From: Selaginella moellendorffii
Taxonomy: Eukaryota; Streptophyta; Lycopodiopsida; Selaginellales; Selaginellaceae
Reading direction: 5' to 3'
Length of the DNA stretch: 42,667 bases
NCBI RefSeq assembly: GCF_000143415.4
Contig: NW_003314295.1
Location: 1,172,997-1,215,663, forward strand
Each line of letters begins with the position of its first letter. The stretch's first letter is position 1. The notes below the pieces were generated by a model, which saw only the letters and a program-made list of their open reading frames with translations, was not told where the DNA came from and did no database searches. A program made the translations under genes and the position numbers. Of this stretch, positions 20,282 through 32,097 are shown piece by piece.

Positions 20282-22098
20282 CTACTGCCACGCCATTTTC
20301 CTTACACCCCTTCTGCCACGCTGCGAAAACTCCCGCAAGACGTAGTCCCTCAAGCTCGTATCGTTCACCTCGCAGAACTTGTGCTTCCAGTTGACAGGCT
20401 CCACTTCCTGGGTGCCGAGGCCGGGAGTCCTGTCGTTGGAGTCCAAGTTCTTCTTCTGCTTCCAGTCGGAGACGTAGGCCGAGACTCGCCTCCGGAACTT
20501 GCCCCGGAACTCGTCCCAGGCCTGGTACTTGTAGTGGTTGATGACGCCTTTCGACGATGGAACGCTGGCGTTGGCGTAGCCCGGCCGGAGCTGGAAGTGG
20601 TGGACGACGTTGAGCAGCGAGGGATCCAACGCGCTCAGCAGCACAATCGACTTGTGGCGCTGGAGCTTTCTCGTCCGGCAAGTGTAGCCTTGGGTTACTC
20701 CACTCACGGGATGTGTCTTCTGTCCCGACGGGCCGAAAACTCTGCAGCCGAGGAAGATCTGGCCAACTTTGGTCATCTTGTTGCTCTGCCACGGCCTCCA
20801 AAGACCAAAAACTTTCTTCTGAGCTCTCTTAGAGGAACTCATGCTCTGCACCAGTGCCGTGAGGGGCCGGGAGTTTTTCTTGATCCACGCGGTCGGATAG
20901 ATGAACTCGTCGACGTCTGCGTAAACCATCCAAGTGCATTCCGCCTCAGCACGAAGCGCACAGTGGGAAAAACCAGCTTCCTGGGATTTGACCCAAGGCC
21001 AGAAGTGCCTGCTGACGTTGTACTGCTTCAAGTCCTCTAGAACCGCGGTGACATTGTCCTCGCTGTTGTTGTCGTAGAAGAAAAACCTCTCCACTCCAAG
21101 CTCCGAGTGGAAAATCACCCATTCCTTCAGAAACTTCGCCACGTTGAAAACCATGGTGCACGAGCACAGGAAGTACTTCCTTGTCACCTCCATCTCTGCC
21201 TTCCAAACCCCGAGGCCCTGCTCGTAGTAAGCCACCGAAGGCATCAGAGCCTTGTCCACGCTCAGCGTCACTTTCTTCCCAGCAATCGCCCTCCAAGAAC
21301 TCAATGGCGGATGCGCACAGCGGAAGACTTCCTGGGCAGCACTGGTGACTTTGGTGATCTCAACTCCATCACCAAACACACAGTTCAAGTCCTTGACACG
21401 ACGCTGCTGGCCCCTCTTTGTAACGATGCCCTTCGCGAACACCAGAACGTCCAGTGGCGTGACCACAGCCTCGAAAACCAGAAAGTTCCACTGCAAAGCT
21501 TCCACCTGTGGCGAAGAAACTAGCGCCCGGCCGCTGTCTACGTCCGTGAGGGACACCACGCCTCCACTAGCGCCGATCTTGACCTGGGAGGAGGAGGAGA
21601 AATTGCAGCGCACAGCCAGCCTGCGATTGTCCATATCCATCCCCTGGACGCTAACAAGCGTCCCATCGCCGAGAACGCAGCCCAGACTCTGGCGCTGACG
21701 AAGAAAATCGCTCGAAGCTGGGGTCTTGATCAGCAGAAGGACTTCTTCTGGCAGCGCCACAACGTCCTGGATGTAGACATGATCCACGCTCTCTGGCTCC
21801 CAGAGTTCTGCCTCCTCGACACGCAATTTACTCCCGGTCAGAAGATTGGTCCCAAGAACCGGCAAGAACACATCCCCTGTGCAAGAATCCGAGAGACTTA
21901 GCCTCCGATCGATCGAAATGCGAGGGGGGAAATACCTGGAGACGAGCTCGACATGAGAAATCCAGCTGCGACGAGCGAGAAGACGACGAAGACACCGCAC
22001 AGCGCGTCCAGGCGCTTGAATCTCGAAATGCCGAGCGCCAAGACTGCCGCGGCGGCTTGAGCTCCGCTCTGCGCGTTCTTGGAGATGGATCTTGCCAT
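20282..22098 (-). CDS. GT92 (DUF23) family glycosyltransferase B, 2 exons, 585 aa
   Basis: Paralogue of GT92-A with the same architecture: short N-terminus, a membrane anchor at about residues 32-50 (LCGVFVVFSLVAAGFLM), a stem, and a catalytic domain with CSCTMVFNVAKFLKEW, FYDNNSEDN, WVKSQEAGFSHCAL, the acidic DVDEF, GVINHYKYQAWDEF and YVSDWK. The likely activity is Golgi transfer of a hexose to a glycan; the acceptor is unknown. Exon 1 is 22098-21936 and exon 2 is 21876-20282, with a 59-bp GT-AG phase-1 intron just after the anchor. The coding sum is 1758 bases. The ATG at 22098 is preferred because it starts MARSISK directly before the anchor; an in-frame ATG 17 codons upstream (22149) is possible. 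Reading through the intron in another frame would lose the anchor. A CCCTAACCCT motif lies about 25 bases upstream. Confidence 0.9.
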
Positions 22099-22130
22099 AT
22101 TTCCTTGCTGAGAGGTGATCCACCCTAACC

Positions 22131-22531
22131 CTGGCCTCGAGGCTCCCACATCACTGCGCTACTCTCATTGTCACTCCCATTCGACGTGGCAGAGAGGCTC
22201 GCATTTAATCCTCCAATCTATGCTGCTCTGACTGACAGTGTAAGGAATCGAACCCGGCGTGGTCTCGAAAAAAGAAAGAACAGAAATTGAACTGGCGACC
22301 ATTCTTTGATAAAGGAAAGAATGTTATTGGCAGGAATCGAACTAATGACCATTCCTTGAAAAGAAAAAAGAATGCCATTCTTTCATTAAAATTTCTTGCT
22401 TTGTACACTTTGTGGTCACCAATGAAGAGAGAAAGACGACGATCTCTCTCTCTCTTTGTGGTGTCGTCCAAGCGATCAATCATCCATCCTTTCCCCCTAC
22501 TTCCGGGAAAAATGCCGCAAGTTCTTCTTCT
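22131..22531. repeat. Intergenic region with two approximate 47-bp repeats
   Basis: Two similar blocks lie at about 22289-22340 and 22341-22386. Each has GACCATTC(T/C)TTGA, a purine-rich AAAG/AAAA middle, and AAAGAATG. The first contains a perfect 8-bp hairpin, CATTCTTT...AAAGAATG (22301-22324 approximately). Three ATCGAAC or ATTGAAC words precede the blocks. No tRNA can be folded from them. This lies between the GT92-B leader and the 3' flank of PMT-A. Confidence 0.45.
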
Positions 22532-24800
22532 TTAGCCCGAGGACTCTCCCACCCAGTAGCTCTTGACTGACACTAGAATCTTCTCTCGATTGAAAGGCCC
22601 TGTTTCGTGATCCACCATGCGGCTCTCCCACTTCATACCGCTCGCGATCCTCTTGACTTTGTTGAGAACATCCACCTCGTCCCGGATGATCACAGCTCCT
22701 TCCGGGCGAAGAATTCTGTCCATTTCCAGTAAGATGTCCACCAGATCGCACTTGTTCCTGCCAGAAAAGAAACCAGCTTGAGAAACGAAGAGACTGTAAG
22801 CTTCACGAGAACTTACCGCGCTCTGTACATGCTAAACACCCGGTTTGCATGGATGAAGTCGTAAGTCCTGGGGTACGTCGAGAATGCTTCGCACCAGTCG
22901 TGGTACACCCCAATGAATCCTCGCTCGTAGATCACACCCAGCGTCGTGTTGTCCATGAACGAGCTCGGCTGGGGAATCTCTCCGAGAACGTCCGCGTTTC
23001 CGGACGAAAATGGTGGCACCGCGTTCATCACCCATACCCGGTTATCGTTGGCAAAGGCAGCCGCGAATCCACCCAGCCCCGCGTTCATGTCCATGATGTT
23101 CCTGTATCGCCCCTGCCCCAGTGGAGGAATGACGGAGTTCTTGTAGTAGCCTACTCGCTCGTTCCACAGCTTTGTGTCCGCCTCGTAGACATCCGGTGTG
23201 ATACCCGGGACCAGTCCGGTTGCAACTCGTGGTGGGACCTCGGTTGCCCGAGATGGCCATTTCGCCAGCTTTCCGCCGGACACTTCCGATCTTTCGGCCA
23301 CTGCTGGGAGTGGAGTAATGCATGCCTGCATTGGCTTGTACCTGAAGTCACGATGAGTGAGATCTATATCAATGACTAGAAATGGAAACACCTTTGATTA
23401 CTTACCACGCCTCGTCAGCGTCCTCTGCCTTGCAAATAGGAGGATCCCTGTACACCTTCTTCCGGTTCCTCACGCAATCGTAATGGTTTGTTGGTTTCCT
23501 CCACACTGCCAGATTTCCCCTCTCCACCACCTTCTTCCAGCAGAGAGCTTTCGCGAGCTCCTCAATGGCGGTCATCTCGCCCAGCAAATCTTCCTGGGTC
23601 CGCTGCCAGCCCTTCCAGTGCGTCTGCCAATTCACCGGCGGCCCCGACAGCACCCAGTATCCTCCAGCCTCAAGACGCGATCAACTTCGGCGAGATAGAC
23701 ACCATCTGCAAAGCCGAGGCATTAATTGGCATGGAAAATCGGAAGAGCGGGATCTAAATCAGAGGCAGCCTAGACAGGGAGTGAGATTGGCGTGAGCTTG
23801 GGAGGGAAAGAATAAAAAACCCACCGTAGTCCTTCCAAGGAATGAGGCAGCGGGAGCAGTGGGCGAGATCAAAGGCCCTGGCAGGATACAGCAGCCTTTG
23901 CGACGCCATAACTCCCAGCATTGCCGGTACGCCTCGCTCCAGAGCAAACTGCACTTGGCCCTCGTGCGTGTCTCTCGGGGCAAACGACATTGTCAAGACA
24001 TTTCTGCTGAGAAGAAATGCTCCAAAGCTCGCAACCTACATGATCCATGGCCGATAACTTACATCATAGATAGCCAACGAAACGTTTTCCATAAAGCAAG
24101 GAGGAAAACTTACCCCGCAGCCAGTATCAAGCGCCGTCCGGATCGATCCATCCTTGAGAGGAACGAGCTTGCCAATGTCATCAATGTAGGCGTCGGCTCC
24201 TTTCGGGAACATAGTGCCACCGCCAGGGAACTTGAATCGATCGCCCTCGTATTGGATCCAGTTCTGGACCGCCTTCTCGACGGTGAGCTCCTTGTGAGGG
24301 ACATTGGCGTACCAGGCGAAATCCCTGCTCTTGGGCCAGGGGAAGGGATTGCGATACCCGGGAGGGGCCGGGATGAGGCATCTGAGACGCTCCGAGGCTT
24401 GGGCGGGGCAGTGGCGCTCCCGGTAGATGAGGCGATCGCGGTCGAAGCGGAGCGATCGCTCGATGTCCTCACAGGGCGTGTACTCGCTGAATTTGAGGGC
24501 GCAGGAATCGAAGGCGAGATCGAGGAGGGCTTGATCATCGTCGCCTCCTCCCGCGTGGTGCGCGGAGAAATCCAGCGACGAGGCATCGCCCACGGCGGCT
24601 TGCTGCTCCGGCCGATCGCAGTGAGTGAGATGAACTCGCGTGGTGTCGATCTTGACGGTGGAGCTCGGCTGCTGCTGCCATGCCCCAAGAATGTAGAAGA
24701 AGAAGCACAGCCCGCCGGCGCCAAAGATCCAGGAGAGATTGCACCTCTTGTCGCCGCCGGGCGCGTGGAGCTTTGGCGACGCTGGAAAATCCTTCCCCAT
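22532..24800 (-). CDS. Putative PMT-family methyltransferase A (DUF248; PMT2/14-18-like), 5 exons, one-base frameshift
   Basis: Golgi type II membrane protein of the plant QUA2/TSD2-related PMT family, SAM-dependent enzymes implicated in pectin homogalacturonan methylation. A membrane anchor lies at about residues 21-40. Family blocks follow: [21 protein letters not shown], the SAM-motif [45 protein letters not shown] and [12 protein letters not shown]. Exons: 24800-24114, 24035-23825, 23705-23406, 23341-22817, 22757-22532; introns 59-119 bp, GT-AG. Exon 3 contains a frameshift. It reads [10 protein letters not shown] in one frame and then [13 protein letters not shown] in another, with one base missing near 23667. 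The coding sum is 1949 bases, one short of a multiple of three, and the exon 3/4 junction fits only if one base is missing. Everything else is intact, so this is either a very young pseudogene or allele, or an assembly error. Confidence 0.9.
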
Positions 24801-27800
24801 CCTTCTTTGAGATCGAAATATTTCGATCTCCTTTCACCCCTGGGGTGCCGCTCAAGAATCAATGGCACCGCATCGAAAAGAGCGCTGCAAAGTCCCGATT
24901 ACCGGCGCCCTGGCGCGCGGCAGAAAGAACAATGCGCGGCAAAGATGAGGCCGCTGCCTCGTCGCAATCGATCACCAAACAGCCCGAAATTTCACTGGGA
25001 GAACGCCCGACGCGCCTGGAGCGAGGACGAAAAGAGATCTTGATGGCCTTAGCTGGTGATCTTTGCGCACATTTCGTGTGCCAGGACTGGAAAAGCCCTG
25101 GGACAAAGGCGAGATCGTCGTGGCTGCTCAAGGAAGAACCCTAAAGCCTAGACAGAGAGAAAGAGCTAGCTCTTTTAGCTAACTTCCCTTCCCTCCAAGT
25201 CCAAGAGAAAGAGAAAAAGACGGAGAGACTCGCCCGTGTCGAGATGATATCGAATGATTCCAGGGAATATTTACGTTGGCTCCGCGAGTTCGATTCCTGT
25301 GCCTGTCCTGTGGCAGTTTTCTAACAAAATATAACAGAACGACCTTGGCTAACCGACCGACACTCACTAGCCTGACCATGTTAACACCTCCAGTTTAGCT
25401 CTTAAACAAATAGTTTTAACGTGTTCTTCCGGTGTTCTCGCTCGCAGCGAACTTCTCCTCGACAATCCTTTGTTTTTGCGCTGGATTTGACGTTGGAGCT
25501 CGCCGAAAGGAATCTTGGGGTGAAAGCAACGTTTGCTGCGGCTGGGCTATACAAATCACTGGCCCGCTTCGTCAATGGATGGAAATGTCTCGCCCAGCTA
25601 ACGCACAGCTCGCATTGTCCACACAGGCTTAATCGTTACGTCCACTGGGAGGAGCTCTGAGAGGATCACGGCACGAACGCAAAAAAAGTCTAGGATGATC
25701 GACCCCTGTCCCTGGAAACTTGGAGGTGTCAGTAGACAAAAGACTCAAGTGACCTGGCCAAGTTGCAAGCAAGAATGAAATGAAAATGAAATGCTTACGT
25801 GAGATGAGATTGACAAGCTTGAGCCACGCTCGATGGAAAAACTGCGATCGATCCAATGGAAGAGAGCCTTGACATCAATCGCGCTTTGTTTCGTTGTCCT
25901 GCGTGGCTATGGACGAGTCCAAAGCGCCGACACTCGTCAACAACGAATCTTCTGTGATTGTTTAAAGAGTAAATGGAAGTACCTCGCTCGCTCGCTCGCC
26001 ATCGCTAGGAGTTAAGCGGAGGAGTTAAAGCGTCGTCGTCTAGCTCTCTCGCCCAAGCAGGGCTCCCGCGGGCTGTTTCCAGCGCCATCTTCGCTACTCC
26101 ACCAAACTCCAACCGATTGCACAGCGAAAACAAGGTGTGAGACGACGACCTCGCAACAAAACAAAGCAAAAAACATTCAAGAGTAACTAGACAACAGAAG
26201 AAACGAGACAATGAAGCCGCAAAAAAAAAAAAAAAAAAGAACTAACTACGAGGTTCATGGCTAACTAAACAAGAACAAGCAAAGAATGAAACCCAGAGCT
26301 TCCATGCATACGAACCTGGAGTGTCGTGGTACCCGCACACGCAAGGCTCGTGTTTTGCTCGCTCGAGCACGTAAACATCGTTGCTTTGGAGAAGCAAGCC
26401 TGCGAAATAATGTGTCAATCGCTTTAAGCGAGAGATCTTACATTACATCCAGGCTTTGGCCGAGAAAGAAGAATGACACACAAAATCTCGCGATCTTGGT
26501 GGACATGGACGGCTCTGGCGGTGTGTCAGGGGGGTGTGAATGCCCAACAGGGGGAAACAAACAAAGAACATTGGAAGTCGATGCCGCGGGGACGCATTTA
26601 GAGCAAGAGATCGAGTTGACATCGCGAGAATACCTTGCGAGGAGCGATCGATCCATCGGAGGCGCTAATACGCCGCAACTGGATGTTAACGCCTATGGCG
26701 GCAAAACCCTAGAATGGAAAATGGACTTCCTTGATGTTGGCTGTGAAATATTTCTTATTGATCAAGCTTCCATTTTTCAAGCGCGTGCCGATTAAAATCC
26801 AAAGTTCGTTACATTGCCACAAATTTTTTATTCCTTGAATAGTTTCTCTGCTGTGTTTAAGACTAATCTACCGAAGAAACGTCAGTGCGTGATTTTTAAA
26901 GTTTTCACCGATCAATCCAGCAGGGCTCCAAACATATGTGGACAAAGATAGGCTTTCGTCGAGATCAAAAGAACCCAACCCCTTGGCTCGCAGCCTTTAT
27001 GGGTTTTGAGGAGCGGTGCTAGAAAATGTTCAAGGTTTTCAGGTTCGCAACTTAAGAAATGACTTGATGTGCTGAGCACAAACTCGATCCCTAGGGAACA
27101 GCGTCACCATTTCTAAACGCAAAAAGGGCGCTCTCGATCCCTGACAAGCGTCGTGGATGCCACCATTGTGAGGCCTGGAACGCTGCAAATTATATCCAAT
27201 TCTGCAAGCTCTGAGGGAGATCACGAGCGTGAGTGAGTGAGTCGGTTCACAACTTTGGAGAAAGTTGTTTCAAGCCAGGCTGATCACAGTGCTAAGTCTC
27301 ACTATCATCGAATTGTTTTGGCAGCTTTGCGCGTGTACAGGCCAGCAAAAGCATATTAACGCGAACTCACAAGTTCGAGATACTCCAGTAGCAATCAAAG
27401 CTTTGGACCATAATTTGATATCTCGGGAGCTTTAAAAAAAGTCCAGGGACTTGCGAGAGCATTTCATCAGCGCTCCAAAGATCAAAGCCTCGTCTCTCGA
27501 CATTACAAATCTATTCCATGGATTGGATGTCTCTCGGGGGAGCAAATATGTTCCCTACAATAGCTCTATTTGTTCTAAGTTCCAATCGCTCCAAAAGAAA
27601 GTATAGCTTGGAAGGAAGCCTTCTTTATAAAGTACTACAGCCTTACATTATATTTTCCTTCCTGCCTTCCACTCCCGCAGTGTTGATCATGCCACGAATG
27701 ATCCAGCTGGACGGCAGTGATGCAGAAGATCCAAGTGCTTTAACTGCTACACCTGGCGGCATCTCTGACCGTCCATTGCACGATAGCATTTTTTAAATAA

Positions 27801-28064
27801 TCGTTCTAAGCAACAAGGAAGCCTTTGTGCTGTGTGGCGCTTTGCGGGAGGAGGACGAAGGCGCGTTCTCGCTGTTGGCGCCGTGTTCGTGAGCTCTGCC
27901 GCGCCTCCCCCGACGGTGAGTCTGCCGATGGCGAAGATTTCGTGAATGATCTCCTGCGGGATCTGCATTGCTAGGGTTGTGGCGTGCCGTGGATCCGAGC
28001 ATTGGCGCCGCTCGATGGGATTCGCGTGCCTGTGAGGCGGATTTGCGAGATTATCGGCGCCAGG
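24801..28064. other. 3.2-kb intergenic stretch, no gene recognised
   Basis: The left end should contain the PMT-A leader, with a telo-box-like AACCCTAAA at 25137-25145. The right end should contain the PMT-B leader, with CTAGGGTTG at about 27971. A 20-base A run lies at about 26221-26240 and a short (GAGT)n at about 27230. Open frames of 60-170 codons, the longest at 26286-26795 on the plus strand, show no domain, no splice-supported extension and no family resemblance that I recognise. A small, spliced or lineage-specific gene cannot be excluded. Confidence 0.45.
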
Positions 28065-30299
28065 ATGAAGGACAGGGAGATGAAGCTCAATGTGGAGAAG
28101 AAGCAGCAAAGATTCGTGCCGCTGGCGTTCATGGTGATCTCGCTGTGCGCGATCTCGTTCTACCTCGGCGGCGCCTTCAGCTCTACCAAGGCGCGCGTGA
28201 TTCAAGTCACGAGCGGCGGCCCCGCCTCGAAAGATCCGATCAGTATCCAGTTAACCAAGGCGGATTGCTCCAGCGCTTTCAAGCAGGAGCCATTCCCAGA
28301 GTGTAACATCACATTCCAAGATGTGACGCCTTGCACCAATCCACTGGTACGTTATCTTCCTTTTTCTCTCCCTTGTTCTTTCTTTTACTTAATACTAAAT
28401 GGGTGTGGCCGCAGCGATGGAGGAAATTCGATAAGCACCGCATGGCATTTCGCGAGCGGCATTGTCCTCCAACGTCCGAGAGGTTTCAGTGCCTAGTTCC
28501 TCCGCCCGATGGATACAAGGTTCCTATCAAATGGCCGAAGAGCCGAGACGAATGCTGGTATAAGTACGTCCGTCTTCTTCTTTTTTGTCTTTGGTTTTGG
28601 TTGCTCAAGCCTTGTTGTTTTGATGGCTAGAAACGTTCCATTCGAATGGATCAACTCGGAGAAGGCTAACCAGAATTGGCTTCACAAGAGTGGGGAGAAG
28701 TTCATTTTTCCGGGTGGAGGAACCATGTTTCCGAATGGAGTGAACGAGTATTTGGATCAGATGGAGGAGCTGATTCCTGGCATGAAGGATGGATCGGTTC
28801 GAACAGCATTGGATACTGGTTGCGGGGTAAGAGGAGAAAAAACGCATTCTCGTAAGCCTTAACAGTCTTTTTCCTTTAAACTTTCAGGTGGCAAGCTGGG
28901 GTGGAGCTCTGCTGGATCGTAACATCATAACCATGTCACTGGCACCAAGAGATAACCACGAAGCGCAAGTTCAGTTTGCTTTGGAGCGGGGTATTCCTGC
29001 AATCTTGGGCATTCTTGCGACCCAGCGCCTTCCTTTCCCGGCCAATGCTTTCGATATGGCACATTGTTCGCGATGTCTGATACCTTGGACAGAGTTCGGT
29101 AAGCCGATACTAAAGCTTCTCGTGTTTTCAACGGACATGCTTCTCTTACAGGAGGAGTTTTCCTTTTGGAAATTGACCGTGTGCTGCGTCCTGGTGGTTT
29201 TTGGGTCCTTTCTGGTCCGCCTGTCAACTACGAGGTGCACTGGAAAGGATGGGATACCACAGAAGCGAAGCAGAAGGCCGATCTGGACGCCATCAAGGGC
29301 CTACTCAAGAAAATGTGTTACACCCTGTATGCGATGGAAGGTGATATTGCTGTGTGGCAGAAGCCTGTGGATACGACTTGCTACGAGAGTCGAGAGCCTT
29401 TGACGCATCCTCCAATGTGCGACGATAGCATTGAAACCGACGCTGCTTGGTAAGTCACCATATTTTCTTGTTCTCTCACGGAACTAAATTGCTTCGGTTG
29501 AAAAGGTACGTGCCAATCAGAGCGTGCATCGTTCCCCAGCCATACGGTGCGAAAGGCCTCGCAGTTGGTCAAGTTCCAAAATGGCCACAGCGGCTGTCCA
29601 GTTCGCCAGACAGGCTCCGATACATCTCGGGTGGCAGCGCCGGCGCTTTCAAAATTGATTCGCGCTTTTGGGAGAAGCGCGTGAAGTACTACAAGACTCT
29701 CCTTCCGGAGCTGGGCACAAACAAGTTCCGAAACGTCATGGACATGAACACAAAGTATGGAGGCTTCGCAGCAGCTCTGGCGAACGATCCCGTCTGGGTG
29801 ATGAACACTGTCTCCTCCTACGCAGTGAACTCCTTGGGCGTTGTTTACGACCGAGGTCTCCTTGGCACACTGCACGACTGGTAAGTATCGATCTATTTCT
29901 CTTACTGCTGAAGCTTACCAAAACTCTTTCTCAGGTGCGAGGCGTTCTCGACGTATCCACGAACGTATGATCTTCTCCACTTGTCCGGCCTCTTCACTGC
30001 CGAGAGCCACAGGTATGCGAGAGGGAGAGCAGCAGCTCTGATTCAGATACTGATACTTCTATCACAGGTGTGAGATGAAGTTCGTGATGCTGGAGATGGA
30101 TCGCATTCTCAGGCCGGAGGGCCACGCGATCATCTCCGACTCGCCAGAGTTCGTGGAGAAGGCGGAGATCATCGCTCGGGCAATGCGGTGGGACTGCACT
30201 CGATACGACAGTGCAAAGAATGGCGAGGACCCGGTTCTCATCTGCCAAAAGGAGCTGTGGAAGGCATCACCTGCATCCGACAGTGACGTGATTGAGTGA
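28065..30299 (+). CDS. Putative PMT-family methyltransferase B (ERD3/PMT20-21-like), 8 exons, 606 aa
   Basis: A second PMT-family (DUF248) Golgi membrane methyltransferase, intact. An anchor lies at about residues 17-37 ([20 protein letters not shown]). Family blocks: [135 protein letters not shown] and [15 protein letters not shown]. Exons: 28065-28346, 28415-28563, 28631-28826, 28888-29098, 29152-29449, 29506-29880, 29935-30012, 30068-30299. The coding sum is 1821 bases. Introns are 53-68 bp and GT-AG. 606 aa and the C-terminus fit the ERD3/PMT21 group better than PMT2; this subgroup call is tentative. The in-frame ATG at 27984 would add 27 residues without family support. Four intron positions are shared with PMT-A. 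Confidence 0.92.
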
Positions 30300-30536
30300 A
30301 AGAGTAGTAGGCCGCGATTCGTTGGGCGTTGTAATCGAGCGCAGTGGCGACGGCCACGCCCCAAAATTTTGTCAAAGTTGTATTAACTGCTTGGAATTGG
30401 TTTCTCTTAAACTTGAGTCGTTGACTTTTGTAAGCTTTAATATGACTTTTATGTTGACTTTTTCTACTAGAACGTTTGATCCTTGACTGCACTTGCTATG
30501 GCAATCTCAGCAAGAAGAGAATGAAACCGCAAATGC

Positions 30537-30595
30537 GCCTCCCGTTAAACACCATCCGGAGAGAGAGTGAATCAGGATGGTGTTTAACGGGAGGC
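30537..30595. repeat. Perfect 21-bp inverted repeat (hairpin, 17-base loop)
   Basis: Positions 30537-30557 and 30575-30595 are exact reverse complements over all 21 bases (arm starts GCCTCCCGTTAAACACC), separated by a purine-rich 17-base loop (30558-30574). Partly repeated TTGCTAT...CTCAGCAA words lie on both sides (about 30493-30513 and 30601-30615). It is in the 400 bp between the convergent PMT-B and F-box genes, probably inside one or both 3' flanks. Possible identities are a small-RNA-type foldback, a tiny transposon footprint or a 3'-UTR structure; none is established. Confidence 0.85.
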
Positions 30596-30699
30596 AAGCT
30601 TTGCTATCTCAGCAAACTTTGAACTGTAAAGGATAAGTACAAAGCCACAAACACAGACAAAATGGAGAACGTACTAGCTCGAGACCCTCTTACAGTTTC

Positions 30700-32097
30700 T
30701 TAGAACTGCAAAGACCTGCTCCAGTCTACAGTCTCATTTTTTTCGGACAAACGTACCCCTGCAGCAATGAAGTTTAAGCAACAATCAGCTAGCAGAAACA
30801 AAAAAACGCCACTAGATACCTTTGCTCTGCTCGGCTGCCACCTTGCCAATCTCTGGCCACGACAGACCACTCCCTGAAAGAGCCTTCAACCCTGAAAACA
30901 TAGAGCAATGTGAGCGATCAGTGCTGCATTCATCAACGTACCTGAGAAGCATCGAGTCATCCCCCGAGCGAAGAAGGCATTGCGATACCGGCTAGCACAA
31001 ACTTGCTTCATCTTCTCACTGGGTGTGTTGATATTTGCCACAGCAGTGAAGTCGAGCTCCACACTCAGGAGCTTTTGCATGATAATTTCAGCCTTGCTTC
31101 TCTTCTCGAGCCAATCCCATTTCAGGCTCTGAGAATCAAACATTAGTATCCCTCTCCCCCACACTGCAAATGTAAGACTGCCCACCGTACAGCACTCCCC
31201 TAATAAATACGCCTGTTTCCTGATTAGGAAGGATGACACTTCGTTCCACGTCCAATTCCCCCTATCCAACACCAACACTCTAAGTCCACCAGACGCGACC
31301 TCCACAAGCACCCCGATTTCGCCTCCAACTTCCAGCATGTAAGACTTGTAAATCCCAACTTCTTTCATACACCAAGCGTGCACCCACTTGGCGGAGTTAA
31401 TGGCTGCCATATCGTCGATCTCCAGCAGCACCAGCGCACCGTGCTGCCAGCACTCCCCGAGGCGATAGCACACGCCCCCAACACAGACCGTGTTGGAGGA
31501 CAGCATGGACACGGTCTGGTACTGCGGCACCGTCCAAACGCCCAGCCTCGAGTCGAACACATACGAGTTTAGCCAGATCCGGAAGAACACCACCCCCTCA
31601 TCGCTAGCATACGTTGTCAGCATGCAGGAACAGATGTTAGCTTGAACCCCAGGAACAGATACCCATTGCTGCGTCAGCGGATTTCCCACCAGGAAGCCTT
31701 GCTTGTTCATGAAGGTCTTTCGCTCCATGAACCGGCACAAGACGAGGCCACCGTGAGAGACCAAAGGCTGCGAGTTTTGTGGTGCTAGCCACTGCTTCCA
31801 GCCGGGAGGGACGTGCTTCAGCCTCGTCACCTTCCCTTTGTGCTTGAAGATCGACACAAAAGGGCCCCTGTAGTGGTACCGTGTTTGCAGCCTGCTCGTT
31901 TTCCTGTTCACTCCGTGATGCAGCAGGAGGAGCGTCTTTGCTGTGTTGCGGCCGTGTTTCCGCCACAGCGCCTTGAAGCGTGAATCGCCGCGCAGCAGCG
32001 CAGCCCAGGCCTTGCACACCAGCTGCGCCCGCACTGCATCGCGGGCTGACAGCCACGAGAGGATTTCCAGCTCCAAGTCCGGTGACAAGCTGGTCAT
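30700..32097 (-). CDS. F-box protein (kelch/beta-propeller-like C-terminus), probably 3 exons, 428 aa
   Basis: Likely substrate receptor of an SCF ubiquitin ligase. The N-terminus carries an F-box at about residues 4-48: LSPDLELEILSWLSARDAVR followed by VCKAWAALLRGDSRFKALW. The rest has plant F-box/kelch-like features such as FLVGNPLTQQWVSVPG, YVFDSRLGVWTVP and ILMFDSQSLKWDWLEK, without clear kelch counts. Exon 1 is 32097-30942. If unspliced it ends at a stop at about 30886, after 403 codons. A better model splices at CTTCTCAG|GTACG to exon 2 (30891-30820) and exon 3 (30758-30700), with introns of 50 and 61 bp. This keeps the frame and ends SRSLQF. The coding sum of that model is 1287 bases. 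The 3' exons are the weakest part. Divergent from the TlyA-type gene, 241 bp between start codons. Confidence 0.82.

Noticed and set aside
20279-21698. Plus-strand frames of up to 253 codons opposite GT92-B
   Set aside because: Antisense shadows of the GT92-B exon.
22236-22262. Possible tRNA T-arm (GGGTTCGATTCC on the minus strand)
   Set aside because: The flanks do not form a T-stem, and no acceptor, D- or anticodon arms can be placed.
23859-25043. 394-codon plus-strand frame
   Set aside because: It is antisense to PMT-A exons 1-2 and continues through an intron of that gene; the minus strand carries the conserved family motifs.
26286-26795. 169-codon plus-strand frame in the PMT intergenic region
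   Set aside because: There is no recognisable domain, no leader or splice support, and its composition is not gene-like; left as part of the intergenic entry.
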